From Kordia periserrulae (GTDB lineage: Bacteria > Bacteroidota > Bacteroidia > Flavobacteriales > Flavobacteriaceae): 64,000 bases of DNA. This document shows, in pieces, positions 8,284 to 17,511 of this stretch. A model generated the notes under the pieces. The model was not told the DNA's origin. It saw nothing but the letters and a program-made list of their open reading frames with translations, and did no database searches. Each line of letters begins with the position of its first letter. The stretch's first letter is position 1. The stretch spans positions 248,001 to 312,000 of the forward strand of contig NZ_QBKT01000005.1 of the NCBI RefSeq assembly GCF_003054265.1. The letters are read 5' to 3'. A program made the translations under genes and the position numbers.

Positions 8284-9156
8284 TCATAATACTTTTTGGA
8301 TTCCGTTAAATTCTGCACGGAACTCACTTGGAGTTGCTTTTTTTATTTTTTTAAACATTCTATTAAAATGTGCTAGATTGTTAAAGCCACATTTATATGC
8401 GATTTCACCTACGCTCATATCGGTTTCTAGAAGAAAACGCGTGGCGTAACTTACGCGCGTGCTATTGGTAAAAGCGATGAAGGTTTTGCCTGTTCTGCTC
8501 TTGATAAAACGGTTAAAAGAAACAGGTGTCATGTTGATTAAAGAAGAGATTTCATCCAATGTAATTTTACGGTCAAAGTTATTTTGAATGTACTCGTAAA
8601 TCTTCTTAATCTTATCGCTGTTTTCAAATTCGTTGTAGTTTGAAAATGAAGTGGATAAAAGCTTCTGATTTCGGGAATTTGACAAATCTTGTAAAATGGA
8701 AATAAATTCTAAAAAGTAGTCAATTCCAGAGGTTTTAGGGAGTTCGAGTAATCTCGGCATGATTTCTTCGGTAACTTTTTCCGAAAATAAAATTCCGTGA
8801 ATCGATCTGTTTAACATATCTCGAATAGATTTAAACACTCTTCGCGATAAAAGCTTTTCATCTAACAAGTCGTTGTGAATGTGAATCGTAATTTCGTGAA
8901 TTTCTTTGTTTTTGCAATTGTGCAATTCCCAACAATGTGGCAAATTGGGGCCTACTAGTACTAGTTCGTATTTTCCAATTTCCTCCATGTGGTCTCCAAT
9001 AACTCTTCGAACACCATCGCCATTGTAAATAAAGTTTAACTCGTATTCAGGGTGAAAATGTAGGGGGAAATCGAATTCGTCTTTCACTCTGTAGTAAACG
9101 AGAAAGCTGTCGGCTTGCGATAGTTGCGTTATCTCTCTATGAATCTTTTTTTGCAT
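8284..9156 (-). CDS. AraC-family transcriptional regulator
   Basis: A 290-residue regulator. The N-terminal half is a cupin-like sensor domain (FPLHFHPEYELNF, with metal- or ligand-pocket histidines). The C-terminal half has two helix-turn-helix units: ITLDEISSLINMTPVSFNRF and MSVGEIAYKCGFNNLAHFNR. I chose the ATG at 9156 over the GTG at 9180 because the latter falls in a large inverted repeat. The gene is divergent from susC and upstream of a same-strand GH3 gene, so it probably controls the carbohydrate locus in response to a sugar. Its own promoter region carries a 14-bp palindrome that could be an autoregulatory site. Confidence 0.9.
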   Translation of the reverse strand: MQKKIHREITQLSQADSFLVYYRVKDEFDFPLHFHPEYELNFIYNGDGVRRVIGDHMEEIGKYELVLVGPNLPHCWELHNCKNKEIHEITIHIHNDLLDEKLLSRRVFKSIRDMLNRSIHGILFSEKVTEEIMPRLLELPKTSGIDYFLEFISILQDLSNSRNQKLLSTSFSNYNEFENSDKIKKIYEYIQNNFDRKITLDEISSLINMTPVSFNRFIKSRTGKTFIAFTNSTRVSYATRFLLETDMSVGEIAYKCGFNNLAHFNRMFKKIKKATPSEFRAEFNGIQKVL

Positions 9157-9178
9157 GAACTTAGGAGCTTGTTTTAAC

Positions 9179-9218
9179 ACAATTTTATCAAAAATATATT
9201 GACATTTGATAAAATTGT
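9179..9218. promoter_or_regulatory. Perfect 14-bp inverted repeat upstream of the AraC gene
   Basis: Arms ACAATTTTATCAAA (9179-9192) and TTTGATAAAATTGT (9205-9218) are separated by 12 nt. A minus-strand -7-like box (TATTTTTG, complement of 9189-9196) overlaps the left arm. The site begins 22 nt upstream of the AraC ATG and lies between the two divergent genes, so it is an operator candidate. Confidence 0.65.
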
Positions 9219-9243
9219 ATTAAACATTTGTTAATATTGAATA

Positions 9244-9251
9244 TACATTTG
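9244..9251 (+). promoter_or_regulatory. Candidate -7 box for the susC transcript
   Basis: TACATTTG matches the Bacteroidetes -7 consensus TAnnTTTG and lies 122 nt upstream of the susC ATG, giving a long leader. No well-spaced -33 TTG box is convincing, which would fit an activator-dependent promoter. Confidence 0.45.
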
Positions 9252-9373
9252 TGCAAATAAAATGATTTTTTGTTAAAAAGATGAAAATAATGTAACGTGT
9301 TTATTGAATTTTTAATAATAAACGTCCTTTAAAATGCTTTTTATCTAACAAATAGCCTAATTAATTAACACTT

Positions 9374-12300
9374 ATGAAAAACAAATTTTTAAAAAACTTT
9401 TTCCTGATACTACTGCTGTCTTCCTTCAGTATTTTATCTGCGCAAGACATTTCAGGAGTTGTTTCAGATGCTACGGGACCAGTTCCTGGCGTAAATGTTT
9501 CCGTGAAAGGAACCAATAATGGAACAGCCACAGATTTTGATGGTAAGTACACTATTAAAAACGTAAAGTCGACCGACATTTTAGTATTTAGTTATGTAGG
9601 TTACAAAACCCAAGAAATTCCTGTAGGAGAACAAACAACAATCAATGTTACGCTTGAGTCCGATCAAAATGCGTTAGATGAGGTAGTCGTAGTAGGATAC
9701 GGTGCAAAAAAGAAGAGTTTGGTTACGGGTGCTATTTCGAGTGTGGATGCGGAAGATATTAAAAGTGTGTCCAATCAACGAGTAGAGCAAGCATTACAAG
9801 GACGTACGTCGGGTGTAACGGTTTCGTCATCTTCTGGTTCGCCAGGTTCAGGTGCTCGAATCCGTATTAGAGGTACAGGTTCTAGTGGTTCTTCTGAGCC
9901 GTTATTTATTGTAGACGGTATGAAAGTGTCTAACATAGATAACATTCCACCATCTGACATTGAAAACTTAGAAGTATTAAAAGATGCAGCTTCGGCAGCA
10001 ATTTACGGTACAGAAGGAGCAAATGGTGTTATCATCATTACAACAAAAAGTGGAAAAGGAAAAGACGTTAAAGTAAATTTCAGTTCACAACTCGGATTCC
10101 AGTTTTTAAATAGCGATATCGAATTGATGAATGCTTCACAATTTGTAACCTATATGAATGAAGCTGGTGTAACTTCTGTAGTAGATAATGGCATCGATAC
10201 CAATTGGATTGATGAAGTGTTTGATACCGCGTTTATGCAACGTTACGACGTAAGTTTATCAGGAGAAGCTGCTGGGATTTCCTATTATGCATCGATAGCA
10301 CATACCGATCAAGATGGTATTGTAGCTAAAGAAAATTCTTCATTCAAAAGAACAGCCTTGCGTTTAAACTTAAAAACAAATGTAACCAAATGGTTTGAAG
10401 CGGGTGTAAGCGCTACTACCTCATTTATAAAAAGAAGAGGAGTGCAAGAAAATAATGACACTAGAGGTGTTATTCAAAATGCGTTGGTGCTCGATCCGTT
10501 AACACCAGTAACATACGCGCCAGGTACGGTGCCGCAAGAAGTATTTGACAGAGCAGCTAATAACGGTTTTCCAGATGTTCCAGTGTTGAGAGATAGCAAC
10601 GGAAATGTGTATGGATATCCAGCCTATTCCACAGGTGAAGTATTGAACCCTGTAGCGTTTGCAGATGTCAACAGAACATTAAATACAAACAATCAATTCT
10701 TATCTACCATCTATGGTAAATTTACCATCTTAGAAGGTTTAACCTTTACCTCACGATTTGGATATGAATATGGCGATTTCTTAAATGAAAATACCATCAG
10801 ACCGTATTTTGTAGCGTCAGAAGCACAAAATACAACCTATACCATGTCAGAAACAAGAGTTCGTAATGAGCGTTGGTTGTGGGAAAACTTTGCTTCCTAC
10901 ACAAAATCGTATGGAGACCATAACTTTTCTTTATTAGCAGGGTATTCAGCAGAAGACTACGAAGTGCCAACAATTTCTTCACGAACAGGTTCAGTAGCTA
11001 TTCCTGATTTTCCAGGATTCGATTTAGATTTGCCAGGCTACACAATTGATGACGTCACAGAAAATGTAGTGACATTTAGAGACAACTTAGTATCTATGTA
11101 CGGTAGATTATCGTATGACTATGCAGGAAAGTATTTATTTGAAGCTTCTTTCAGACGTGACCGTTCAGACAAATTTCCAACAGGAAACAAAGCAGGTAAT
11201 TTTCCGGCAGTTTCAGCAGGTTGGGTGCTTTCTAAAGAAGACTTTTGGAAACAAGATTCGTTTCTAAATTATTTGAAAGTACGTGGTAGCTGGGGACAAA
11301 ATGGTAACAAATCAAACTTAGGAGGAAATTCAGACATTATCAGTATTACACGAAATATTGGCGGATTACCAATTAACTATCTAGGACAAGGCGGAGCGCA
11401 AATTACAGGATTTGCCAATACCAACCTTGTTTGGGAAACGTCTACGCAAACCAACTTTGGTATCGATTTGAGAGCGTTAGACAATAAATTACGCTTCTCG
11501 GTTGATTATTTCAACAAAACAACAGAAGACTTAATTGTTTCTGACGGAAGTTTAATTACACCAGGTTCTGCAGGATTTACTTCTAATGAATTCAACGCAG
11601 GAACAATTGTCAATAAAGGTTTCGAATTTGAAGTTGGATATGCAAACAACGACAATGCGTTCAAATATCAAATCAACGCCAACTTATCTACGTTAGATAA
11701 TGAGGTAACAGAAATTTTATTCCTGCCACAAGGAACCTCCATCGAAGGAGCAGGAGCACCTCAAAACGATGATGGAATTACACGTTTCACAGAAGGATTG
11801 CCAGCATGGTACTTTTTCGGATATCAAACAAACGGCGTAGATCCAGCAACAGGAGAATTAAGAAGAGTAGATACTGACGGTGACGGAAACATCACAAATG
11901 CTGATAAAACCTTTATCGGTTCGCCACATCCAGATGTATTATTTGGAGGAAATATCGGAATGCAATACAAAGCATTTGACTTTAACTTGCAATTTCAAGG
12001 AAGCTTAGGGAATGATATATTTACATCGTTCAATCAGCCTTCACGACCTATCACGAACAAACTAGTTCACTATTTTGATGACAGATGGCAAAACCCAGGC
12101 GATGTTGCCGCGTTTCCATCATCTGCAACAATTACAGATGCGTATGACACTGACTTAATGGTGGAAGACGGTTCGTATATGAGAATTAAGCAAATACAAC
12201 TAGGATATACACTGCCTCAACGTATATCTGAAAAGTTACATGTAAATAATCTTAGATTATATGTATCTTTAGATGACTACTTTACATTCACTAAATACCG

Positions 12301-12409
12301 AGGATTGGATCCTGAAATCGGGAACTTCGGATTTAATGATATTGGAGTAGATAGAGGATATTACCCAACCGCAGCAAGAATGATATTTGGGTTGGCATTA
12401 GACTTTTAA
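9374..12409 (+). CDS. SusC/RagA-type TonB-linked outer-membrane transporter
   Basis: A 1011-residue protein that imports oligosaccharides across the outer membrane with energy from TonB. The signal peptide (residues 1-23, ending SILSAQ) is followed by a carboxypeptidase-regulatory-like domain (ISGVVSDATGPVPGVNVSVK), then the TonB-box/plug start DEVVVVGYGAKKK. The plug has RIRGTGSSGSSEPLFIVDG and AAIYGTEGANGVIIITTK. The long C-terminal remainder is the beta-barrel ending in the aromatic FGLALDF. It is 18 nt upstream of susD, the obligate partner lipoprotein. Substrate is likely a beta-glucan fragment, given the downstream GH3 enzyme. Confidence 0.96.
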   Translation: MKNKFLKNFFLILLLSSFSILSAQDISGVVSDATGPVPGVNVSVKGTNNGTATDFDGKYTIKNVKSTDILVFSYVGYKTQEIPVGEQTTINVTLESDQNALDEVVVVGYGAKKKSLVTGAISSVDAEDIKSVSNQRVEQALQGRTSGVTVSSSSGSPGSGARIRIRGTGSSGSSEPLFIVDGMKVSNIDNIPPSDIENLEVLKDAASAAIYGTEGANGVIIITTKSGKGKDVKVNFSSQLGFQFLNSDIELMNASQFVTYMNEAGVTSVVDNGIDTNWIDEVFDTAFMQRYDVSLSGEAAGISYYASIAHTDQDGIVAKENSSFKRTALRLNLKTNVTKWFEAGVSATTSFIKRRGVQENNDTRGVIQNALVLDPLTPVTYAPGTVPQEVFDRAANNGFPDVPVLRDSNGNVYGYPAYSTGEVLNPVAFADVNRTLNTNNQFLSTIYGKFTILEGLTFTSRFGYEYGDFLNENTIRPYFVASEAQNTTYTMSETRVRNERWLWENFASYTKSYGDHNFSLLAGYSAEDYEVPTISSRTGSVAIPDFPGFDLDLPGYTIDDVTENVVTFRDNLVSMYGRLSYDYAGKYLFEASFRRDRSDKFPTGNKAGNFPAVSAGWVLSKEDFWKQDSFLNYLKVRGSWGQNGNKSNLGGNSDIISITRNIGGLPINYLGQGGAQITGFANTNLVWETSTQTNFGIDLRALDNKLRFSVDYFNKTTEDLIVSDGSLITPGSAGFTSNEFNAGTIVNKGFEFEVGYANNDNAFKYQINANLSTLDNEVTEILFLPQGTSIEGAGAPQNDDGITRFTEGLPAWYFFGYQTNGVDPATGELRRVDTDGDGNITNADKTFIGSPHPDVLFGGNIGMQYKAFDFNLQFQGSLGNDIFTSFNQPSRPITNKLVHYFDDRWQNPGDVAAFPSSATITDAYDTDLMVEDGSYMRIKQIQLGYTLPQRISEKLHVNNLRLYVSLDDYFTFTKYRGLDPEIGNFGFNDIGVDRGYYPTAARMIFGLALDF

Positions 12410-12427
12410 TCAAAAAAACTTTTGAAA

Positions 12428-13969
12428 ATGAAAAAAAACATTTTTTTAACCGCATTAGTACTATTTTTAGGTGTACTAGCTTGTAGTGATGACTTTACTA
12501 CAAATCCGCCTGAAAATGTAGAAGACTTAGAAACGTTCTTCCAAAATGAAGAAAACGTAGAAGCTGCAGTCATTGGAATTTATGACTTACTACACTTAAA
12601 CTACAGTAGAGATTGGCACAGTGCCTTTTTGGTAAAACAATTGCCTGGAGACGACGCCAATGCTGCTGGAGGAAACTCAAGTGACCAACCGCAACTACAA
12701 GACATTGACGATTATACCAATATTTCAACCGCGAATGGTTCTATAGAAAGTGTTTGGAATAATTTTTACAGCACTATCGCATTGTCAAACTTAGTGATTG
12801 AAAGTTTGGTAGAAAGTACCTTGAGCAACAAAGACAGAGCAACCGCAGAAGCAAAATTCATCCGAGCTTGGTGTTATTTTGAATTGACAACCATGTTTGG
12901 AGATGTGCCATTGCGCTTAACACTTCCGCAAGGAGCTGCAGATTTCGGATTGGCAAAATCGACAAGAGCAGAAATCTATGCACAAATAGAAGCAGACTTA
13001 GCAGATGCCATTGCAAACTTACCACAAAAAACAGCTTTGGCAGACGAATTCCGATTCTCTAAAGGAGCAGCAGAAGCGTTGATGGGAAAAGTATTGGTTT
13101 TCCAAGAAAAGTATTCAGAAGCCATTCCGTATTTTGAATCTGTAATCGCAAACAGCGCGCACGATTTAGAACCGAATGTAGCAGATGTTTGGGGAATTGA
13201 TACAGAATTCGGTATCGAATCTTTAGTAGAAATTGGTTTTGTATCAACTTCAGGTAGAGATTGGGGAAATATCGCTTGGGGTGGAAGAAACGAAAGCAAC
13301 TTACACGTACAATTAATGGGACCTAGAGGTGACGGAATTTTTGACGTAACGGGAACAGGTTTATTAAACGGTTGGGGATTCAACTTGCCTACAGCAAAGC
13401 TAGCAAATGCATTTGATGCTGCAGGAGACACTGAAAGAAAAGCAGCAACCTTACTCACAGAAGCTGAATTAATTGCTGCTGGTGGAGGTGTTGATCCAAC
13501 AAGTGCTACTGGAGGTGTCATTTGGGATTACGAAGGTGCAATTCGTGTAAAATATGCTTCAAGAGCAGAAGATACAAGCGACGGTGGTGTTCGTGAATTA
13601 AACTACAGCACCAACTTCAGATTGTTCCGCTACGCAGAAGTATTATTACTTGCGGCAGAAGCATACAACAAAGTAGGACAAGACGGAAGCGCACGTACTG
13701 AATTAAACAAAGTACGAAACAGAGCTGGATTGCCTGATGTAAGTACATCACTTTCAGGAACCGATTTATTTGATGCTATCGTAGACGAAAAATTCTTAGA
13801 ATTGGCACACGAAGGACAACGTTTCTGGGATTTAGTTCGATGGGGAAGAGCAGCCACAGAATTGGCAGGAACAGGATATGCTCCTAAAAATGATTTATTC
13901 CCAATTCCTATTACAGAAATAGATAAAAATGGAGAATTAACTATTGCAGATCAAAATCCTGGTTACTAA
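12428..13969 (+). CDS. SusD/RagB-type glycan-binding lipoprotein
   Basis: A 513-residue surface lipoprotein that closes over the SusC transporter and binds glycan. The ATG at 12428 is preferred over the upstream TTG at 12422. The signal peptide ends GVLACSDDF (lipobox Cys). The fold is recognisable from the N-terminal NVEDLETFFQNEENVEAAV, the TPR-like helices (RAEIYAQIEADLADAI, SKGAAEALMGKVL) and the C-terminal signature ELAHEGQRFWDLVRWG followed by LFPIPITEID. It is the second gene of the operon and is followed by an intrinsic terminator. Confidence 0.96.
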   Translation: MKKNIFLTALVLFLGVLACSDDFTTNPPENVEDLETFFQNEENVEAAVIGIYDLLHLNYSRDWHSAFLVKQLPGDDANAAGGNSSDQPQLQDIDDYTNISTANGSIESVWNNFYSTIALSNLVIESLVESTLSNKDRATAEAKFIRAWCYFELTTMFGDVPLRLTLPQGAADFGLAKSTRAEIYAQIEADLADAIANLPQKTALADEFRFSKGAAEALMGKVLVFQEKYSEAIPYFESVIANSAHDLEPNVADVWGIDTEFGIESLVEIGFVSTSGRDWGNIAWGGRNESNLHVQLMGPRGDGIFDVTGTGLLNGWGFNLPTAKLANAFDAAGDTERKAATLLTEAELIAAGGGVDPTSATGGVIWDYEGAIRVKYASRAEDTSDGGVRELNYSTNFRLFRYAEVLLLAAEAYNKVGQDGSARTELNKVRNRAGLPDVSTSLSGTDLFDAIVDEKFLELAHEGQRFWDLVRWGRAATELAGTGYAPKNDLFPIPITEIDKNGELTIADQNPGY

Positions 13970-14026
13970 TAGGATTTCAAAATAGCGTTAATTATTTATT
14001 CATATATACACTATTTGAATTGCTGT

Positions 14027-14063
14027 AACAAAGCAGTATGAAACCATGCTGCTTTGTTATTTT
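14027..14063 (+). terminator. Intrinsic terminator after susD
   Basis: AACAAAGCAG (14027-14036) pairs with CTGCTTTGTT (14049-14058), followed by ATTTT. It would end most susCD transcripts before the VCBS gene, giving higher susCD than downstream expression. Confidence 0.8.
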
Positions 14064-14161
14064 AGTGTATTTTTTTAATACGCGCCAAAATGACATCAAA
14101 AAATTATGCGCGTAGCATGTATAATGCAATTATCACCAACCTATCTAATCCAATGCCGCAA

Positions 14162-17100
14162 ATGAAAAGACTAAGCAACGCTTTCATTCTTTTTATTCTT
14201 CTCTTCCATAGTTGTTCGCCTAAAAAGGAACAAAAAGTAGTAGAAAACACACCGCTTTTTACCAAACTAAACGCAGCGCAAACCAATATTACCTTCAACA
14301 ATGCGTTGACGGAAACCGATTCCCTCAACTATTTCACCTACACGTCCATTTACATGGGAGGCGGAATCTCTGTGGGCGATATCAATAACGACGGTTTGCA
14401 AGATGTATTCTTTACAGGAAATCAAGTCAAAAACAAGCTCTATCTCAATAAGGGAAATCTACAATTTGAAGACATTTCTGCGCAAAGCAACACACAAGGA
14501 GACGAACGCTGGTACACAGGAACCACCATGGTAGACATCAACAACGATGGCTATTTAGACATTTACTGTTCAGTAGCGGGAAAAACAGGCAACAAAAAAA
14601 ATCAGTTGTTCATCAACAATCAAAACAACACCTTTACAGAAGCGGCAGCACAATACGGAATTGCCCATGAAGGCAACTCCATTCAAGCTACTTTTTTCGA
14701 CTATGACAATGATGGCGATTTAGACATGTATTTGGCAAATTATCCAATATCGCATCCTTCTACGTCTAACATGATTTACAAAAATCGGATGGAAAATGTC
14801 AATTCGATAGAATCTGACAAACTCTACCGGAACGATGGCGAAACGTTTACCGATGTGTCGGAAGAAGCCGGCGTAAAAAACTATAGTTTCTCTATTGGTA
14901 TCGCTGCTGCAGATATTAACAATGACGGCTGGATTGACATATATGTCTCCAACGATTATAGCATTCCAGACTTTCTCTACATCAACAATCAAGATGGCAC
15001 CTTTCGGGAAGTCATCAAACAAGCTACCAATCAAACCGCTTTCTACGGAATGGGCGTTGATATTGCCGATATCAACAATGACGGTTTTTTAGACATCTTT
15101 CAAGCAGATATGGACGCTGACAACAATCGCCGTTCAAAAGCCAATATGGCAAGTATGAATCCGCGATTATTTCATGAAACGGTATTCTACGGATTTCACT
15201 ACCAATACATGCACAATTGTTTTCAACTGAATACAGGTTATATGGAAAACGGTGTGCCAAAATTTTCTAATATTTCACGACTTACAGGAACGTCGTCTAC
15301 CGACTGGAGTTGGGCACCATTATTTGCCGATTTTGACAACGATTCGCACAAAGACTTATTTGTTAGCAACGGAACGCGAAAAGAAATCAACAACAAAGAC
15401 TTCTTTAAAAAAATAGGAAAAAAAGAATACGATAAGCTTTCACTAGTCGAAAAAAGCGCCAAAATTCCAAGTGAAAAAATAGACAATTTCATGTTCCAAA
15501 ATCTAGGTGGACTGGAATTTAAAAAAGTCAACAAAGATTGGGGAATAGAACACAAAGGCTTTTCAAATGGGGCTATCTACGCAGACTTGGACAATGACGG
15601 CGATTTAGAAATCATTCTCAACAATATTGACGAAGAAGCGGTCATTTTTCAAAACAATGCATCAAACAATTACTTAAAAATTCAGTTAGAAGGAACTGTA
15701 AAAAACAAACACGCTTTAGGTTCTCGCGTCACGATTTTTAGCAACGGAACACAACAAGTTCAAGAACTCACACTTACCAGAGGTTTTCAATCGTCTGTAG
15801 CACCAGAATTGCATTTTGGTTTAGGAAACGAAACAACCATCGACAGTCTACACATTGTTTGGAACGATGGTGAAATCTCAAAAGAAAAAAATATCAAAGC
15901 CAATCAAACACGTAAGTACCAACACCCAACACCCAACACCCAACACCGAATAGTAAAGAGTCAAGAGTCAAGAGTCAAGAATCAAGAGCTATTTACAACC
16001 GACATTGATTTTTCAAACACCATCAAACACACCGAAAACGACCATGACGATTTTGCAACGCAAGTATTATTACCGCATAAAATGTCTACACTCGGTCCTG
16101 CGGTTGCGACAGCAGATGTCAACAACGATGGTTTGGAAGATATCTATATTGGCGGTGCATTTGGATTGACTTCAACACTCTACTTGCAAACAAGCAAAGG
16201 TTTTACACCACAAAACACCAATGCTTTTGATGCAGACAAAATTTCAGAAGATGTGGGCGCTTTATTCTTTGATGCAGATAAAGATGGCGACCAAGACTTA
16301 TACGTGGTTAGTGGCGGTTACGAATTTGCTGAAAACTCCAATTTTCTAAAAGACCGTTTATATCTCAACGATGGAAATGGAAACTTTCAAAAAAGTAACA
16401 CGGCATTACCCGAATTTAACAGCAGCGGTTCGCGTGCATACACACTTGATTACAACAAAGATGGAAAACAAGATATTTTAGTCTTGGGAAGACAAACGCC
16501 AGGGAAATATCCGTTTCCAACATCGAGCTATCTGCTAGAAAATATTTCACAAAAAGGCAAAGTACAATTTGAAGATACTACTAAAAACTTTGCGCCCGAC
16601 TTGCAAGGAATCGGGATGGCGACAAGTGCTGTCATCACAGATTTCAACAACGATTCGTGGGACGATATCATTTTAGTAGGCGAATGGATGCCGATAACGA
16701 TATTGCAAAACAACAACGGCGTTTTTGAAAATGTCACGGAAAAAATGAACCTACACGAAACTACTGGTTGGTGGTGGAGCATCAATCAAGGTGACTTTGA
16801 TGGCGATGGTGACATGGATTATATCATTGGAAACAACGGACAAAACTACAAATACAAAGCCACGGAAGACGAAACGTTCGACATTTATGTAGAAGATTTC
16901 GACAAAAACAAAAAAGAAGACATCGTACTCAGTTACTATGACGATGGTACGCAATATCCTGTGCGCGGTCGTCAATGTTCATCGCAGCAAGTACCCACGA
17001 TAAAACAGAAATTTAAAAATTATGACGAATTTTCTACCGCAACGCTGATTGACGTTTACGGAAAGAAAAACTTAGAAAATGCCTTGCACTATCAAGTCAA

Positions 17101-17476
17101 GTCGTTTGCGAGTATCTATCTGGAAAATACAGAGAATGGTTTCAAAATACACAAATTACCTGTGGAAGCGCAAGTATCAAGCATCAATCAAATTTTGGTC
17201 AAAGACTACGATAATGACGGACAGTTAGATGCGCTTATTGCAGGTAATTTGTACAATTCGGAAGTAGAAACACCGCGAAACGACGCGAGTTACGGAATGT
17301 TTCTAAAAGGTGATGGTCACGGAAACTTTCAAGCGGTGCCAGTAACACAAAGCGGATTTTTTACTACGGGCGATGTCAAGGACTTGCAGCATATCAACAT
17401 AGGAAACGCACCGTATATTCTATCCATCAAAAACAACGATTACATACAATTTATCAAACATAACAACAAACACTAA
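14162..17476 (+). CDS. VCBS/FG-GAP repeat lipoprotein with ASPIC/UnbV domain
   Basis: A 1104-residue lipoprotein. The ATG at 14162 is chosen because it gives a signal peptide with lipobox (FHSCSPKK); the upstream ATG at 14090 would add a non-signal leader. It has many FG-GAP/VCBS calcium-binding loops of the form DINNDG, DFDNDS and DYDNDGD, which make beta-propellers. A UnbV/ASPIC-like region (GSRVTIFSNGTQQ to LHFGLG) lies at about residues 520-560. A linker at about 587-608 is encoded by two heptanucleotide repeat blocks, and a second propeller follows. Such proteins often accompany SusCD pairs and are thought to bind or process glycans at the cell surface, but no catalytic site is evident. 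Confidence 0.85.
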   Translation: MKRLSNAFILFILLFHSCSPKKEQKVVENTPLFTKLNAAQTNITFNNALTETDSLNYFTYTSIYMGGGISVGDINNDGLQDVFFTGNQVKNKLYLNKGNLQFEDISAQSNTQGDERWYTGTTMVDINNDGYLDIYCSVAGKTGNKKNQLFINNQNNTFTEAAAQYGIAHEGNSIQATFFDYDNDGDLDMYLANYPISHPSTSNMIYKNRMENVNSIESDKLYRNDGETFTDVSEEAGVKNYSFSIGIAAADINNDGWIDIYVSNDYSIPDFLYINNQDGTFREVIKQATNQTAFYGMGVDIADINNDGFLDIFQADMDADNNRRSKANMASMNPRLFHETVFYGFHYQYMHNCFQLNTGYMENGVPKFSNISRLTGTSSTDWSWAPLFADFDNDSHKDLFVSNGTRKEINNKDFFKKIGKKEYDKLSLVEKSAKIPSEKIDNFMFQNLGGLEFKKVNKDWGIEHKGFSNGAIYADLDNDGDLEIILNNIDEEAVIFQNNASNNYLKIQLEGTVKNKHALGSRVTIFSNGTQQVQELTLTRGFQSSVAPELHFGLGNETTIDSLHIVWNDGEISKEKNIKANQTRKYQHPTPNTQHRIVKSQESRVKNQELFTTDIDFSNTIKHTENDHDDFATQVLLPHKMSTLGPAVATADVNNDGLEDIYIGGAFGLTSTLYLQTSKGFTPQNTNAFDADKISEDVGALFFDADKDGDQDLYVVSGGYEFAENSNFLKDRLYLNDGNGNFQKSNTALPEFNSSGSRAYTLDYNKDGKQDILVLGRQTPGKYPFPTSSYLLENISQKGKVQFEDTTKNFAPDLQGIGMATSAVITDFNNDSWDDIILVGEWMPITILQNNNGVFENVTEKMNLHETTGWWWSINQGDFDGDGDMDYIIGNNGQNYKYKATEDETFDIYVEDFDKNKKEDIVLSYYDDGTQYPVRGRQCSSQQVPTIKQKFKNYDEFSTATLIDVYGKKNLENALHYQVKSFASIYLENTENGFKIHKLPVEAQVSSINQILVKDYDNDGQLDALIAGNLYNSEVETPRNDASYGMFLKGDGHGNFQAVPVTQSGFFTTGDVKDLQHINIGNAPYILSIKNNDYIQFIKHNNKH
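15919..15986 (+). repeat. Two heptanucleotide blocks inside the VCBS gene
   Basis: Four copies of CCAACAC at 15919-15946 are followed after a short gap by four copies of AGAGTCA or AGAATCA (to about 15986). The first unit is the same as in the intergenic array at 594. Each added or lost 7-mer would shift the reading frame, since 7 is not a multiple of 3. At present both blocks are in frame and encode a Gln/Pro/Asn/Ser-rich linker. Confidence 0.9.
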
Positions 17477-17511
17477 TTGTAGTCAAAAACAATCTTTTAC
17501 ACCAAAACTAC

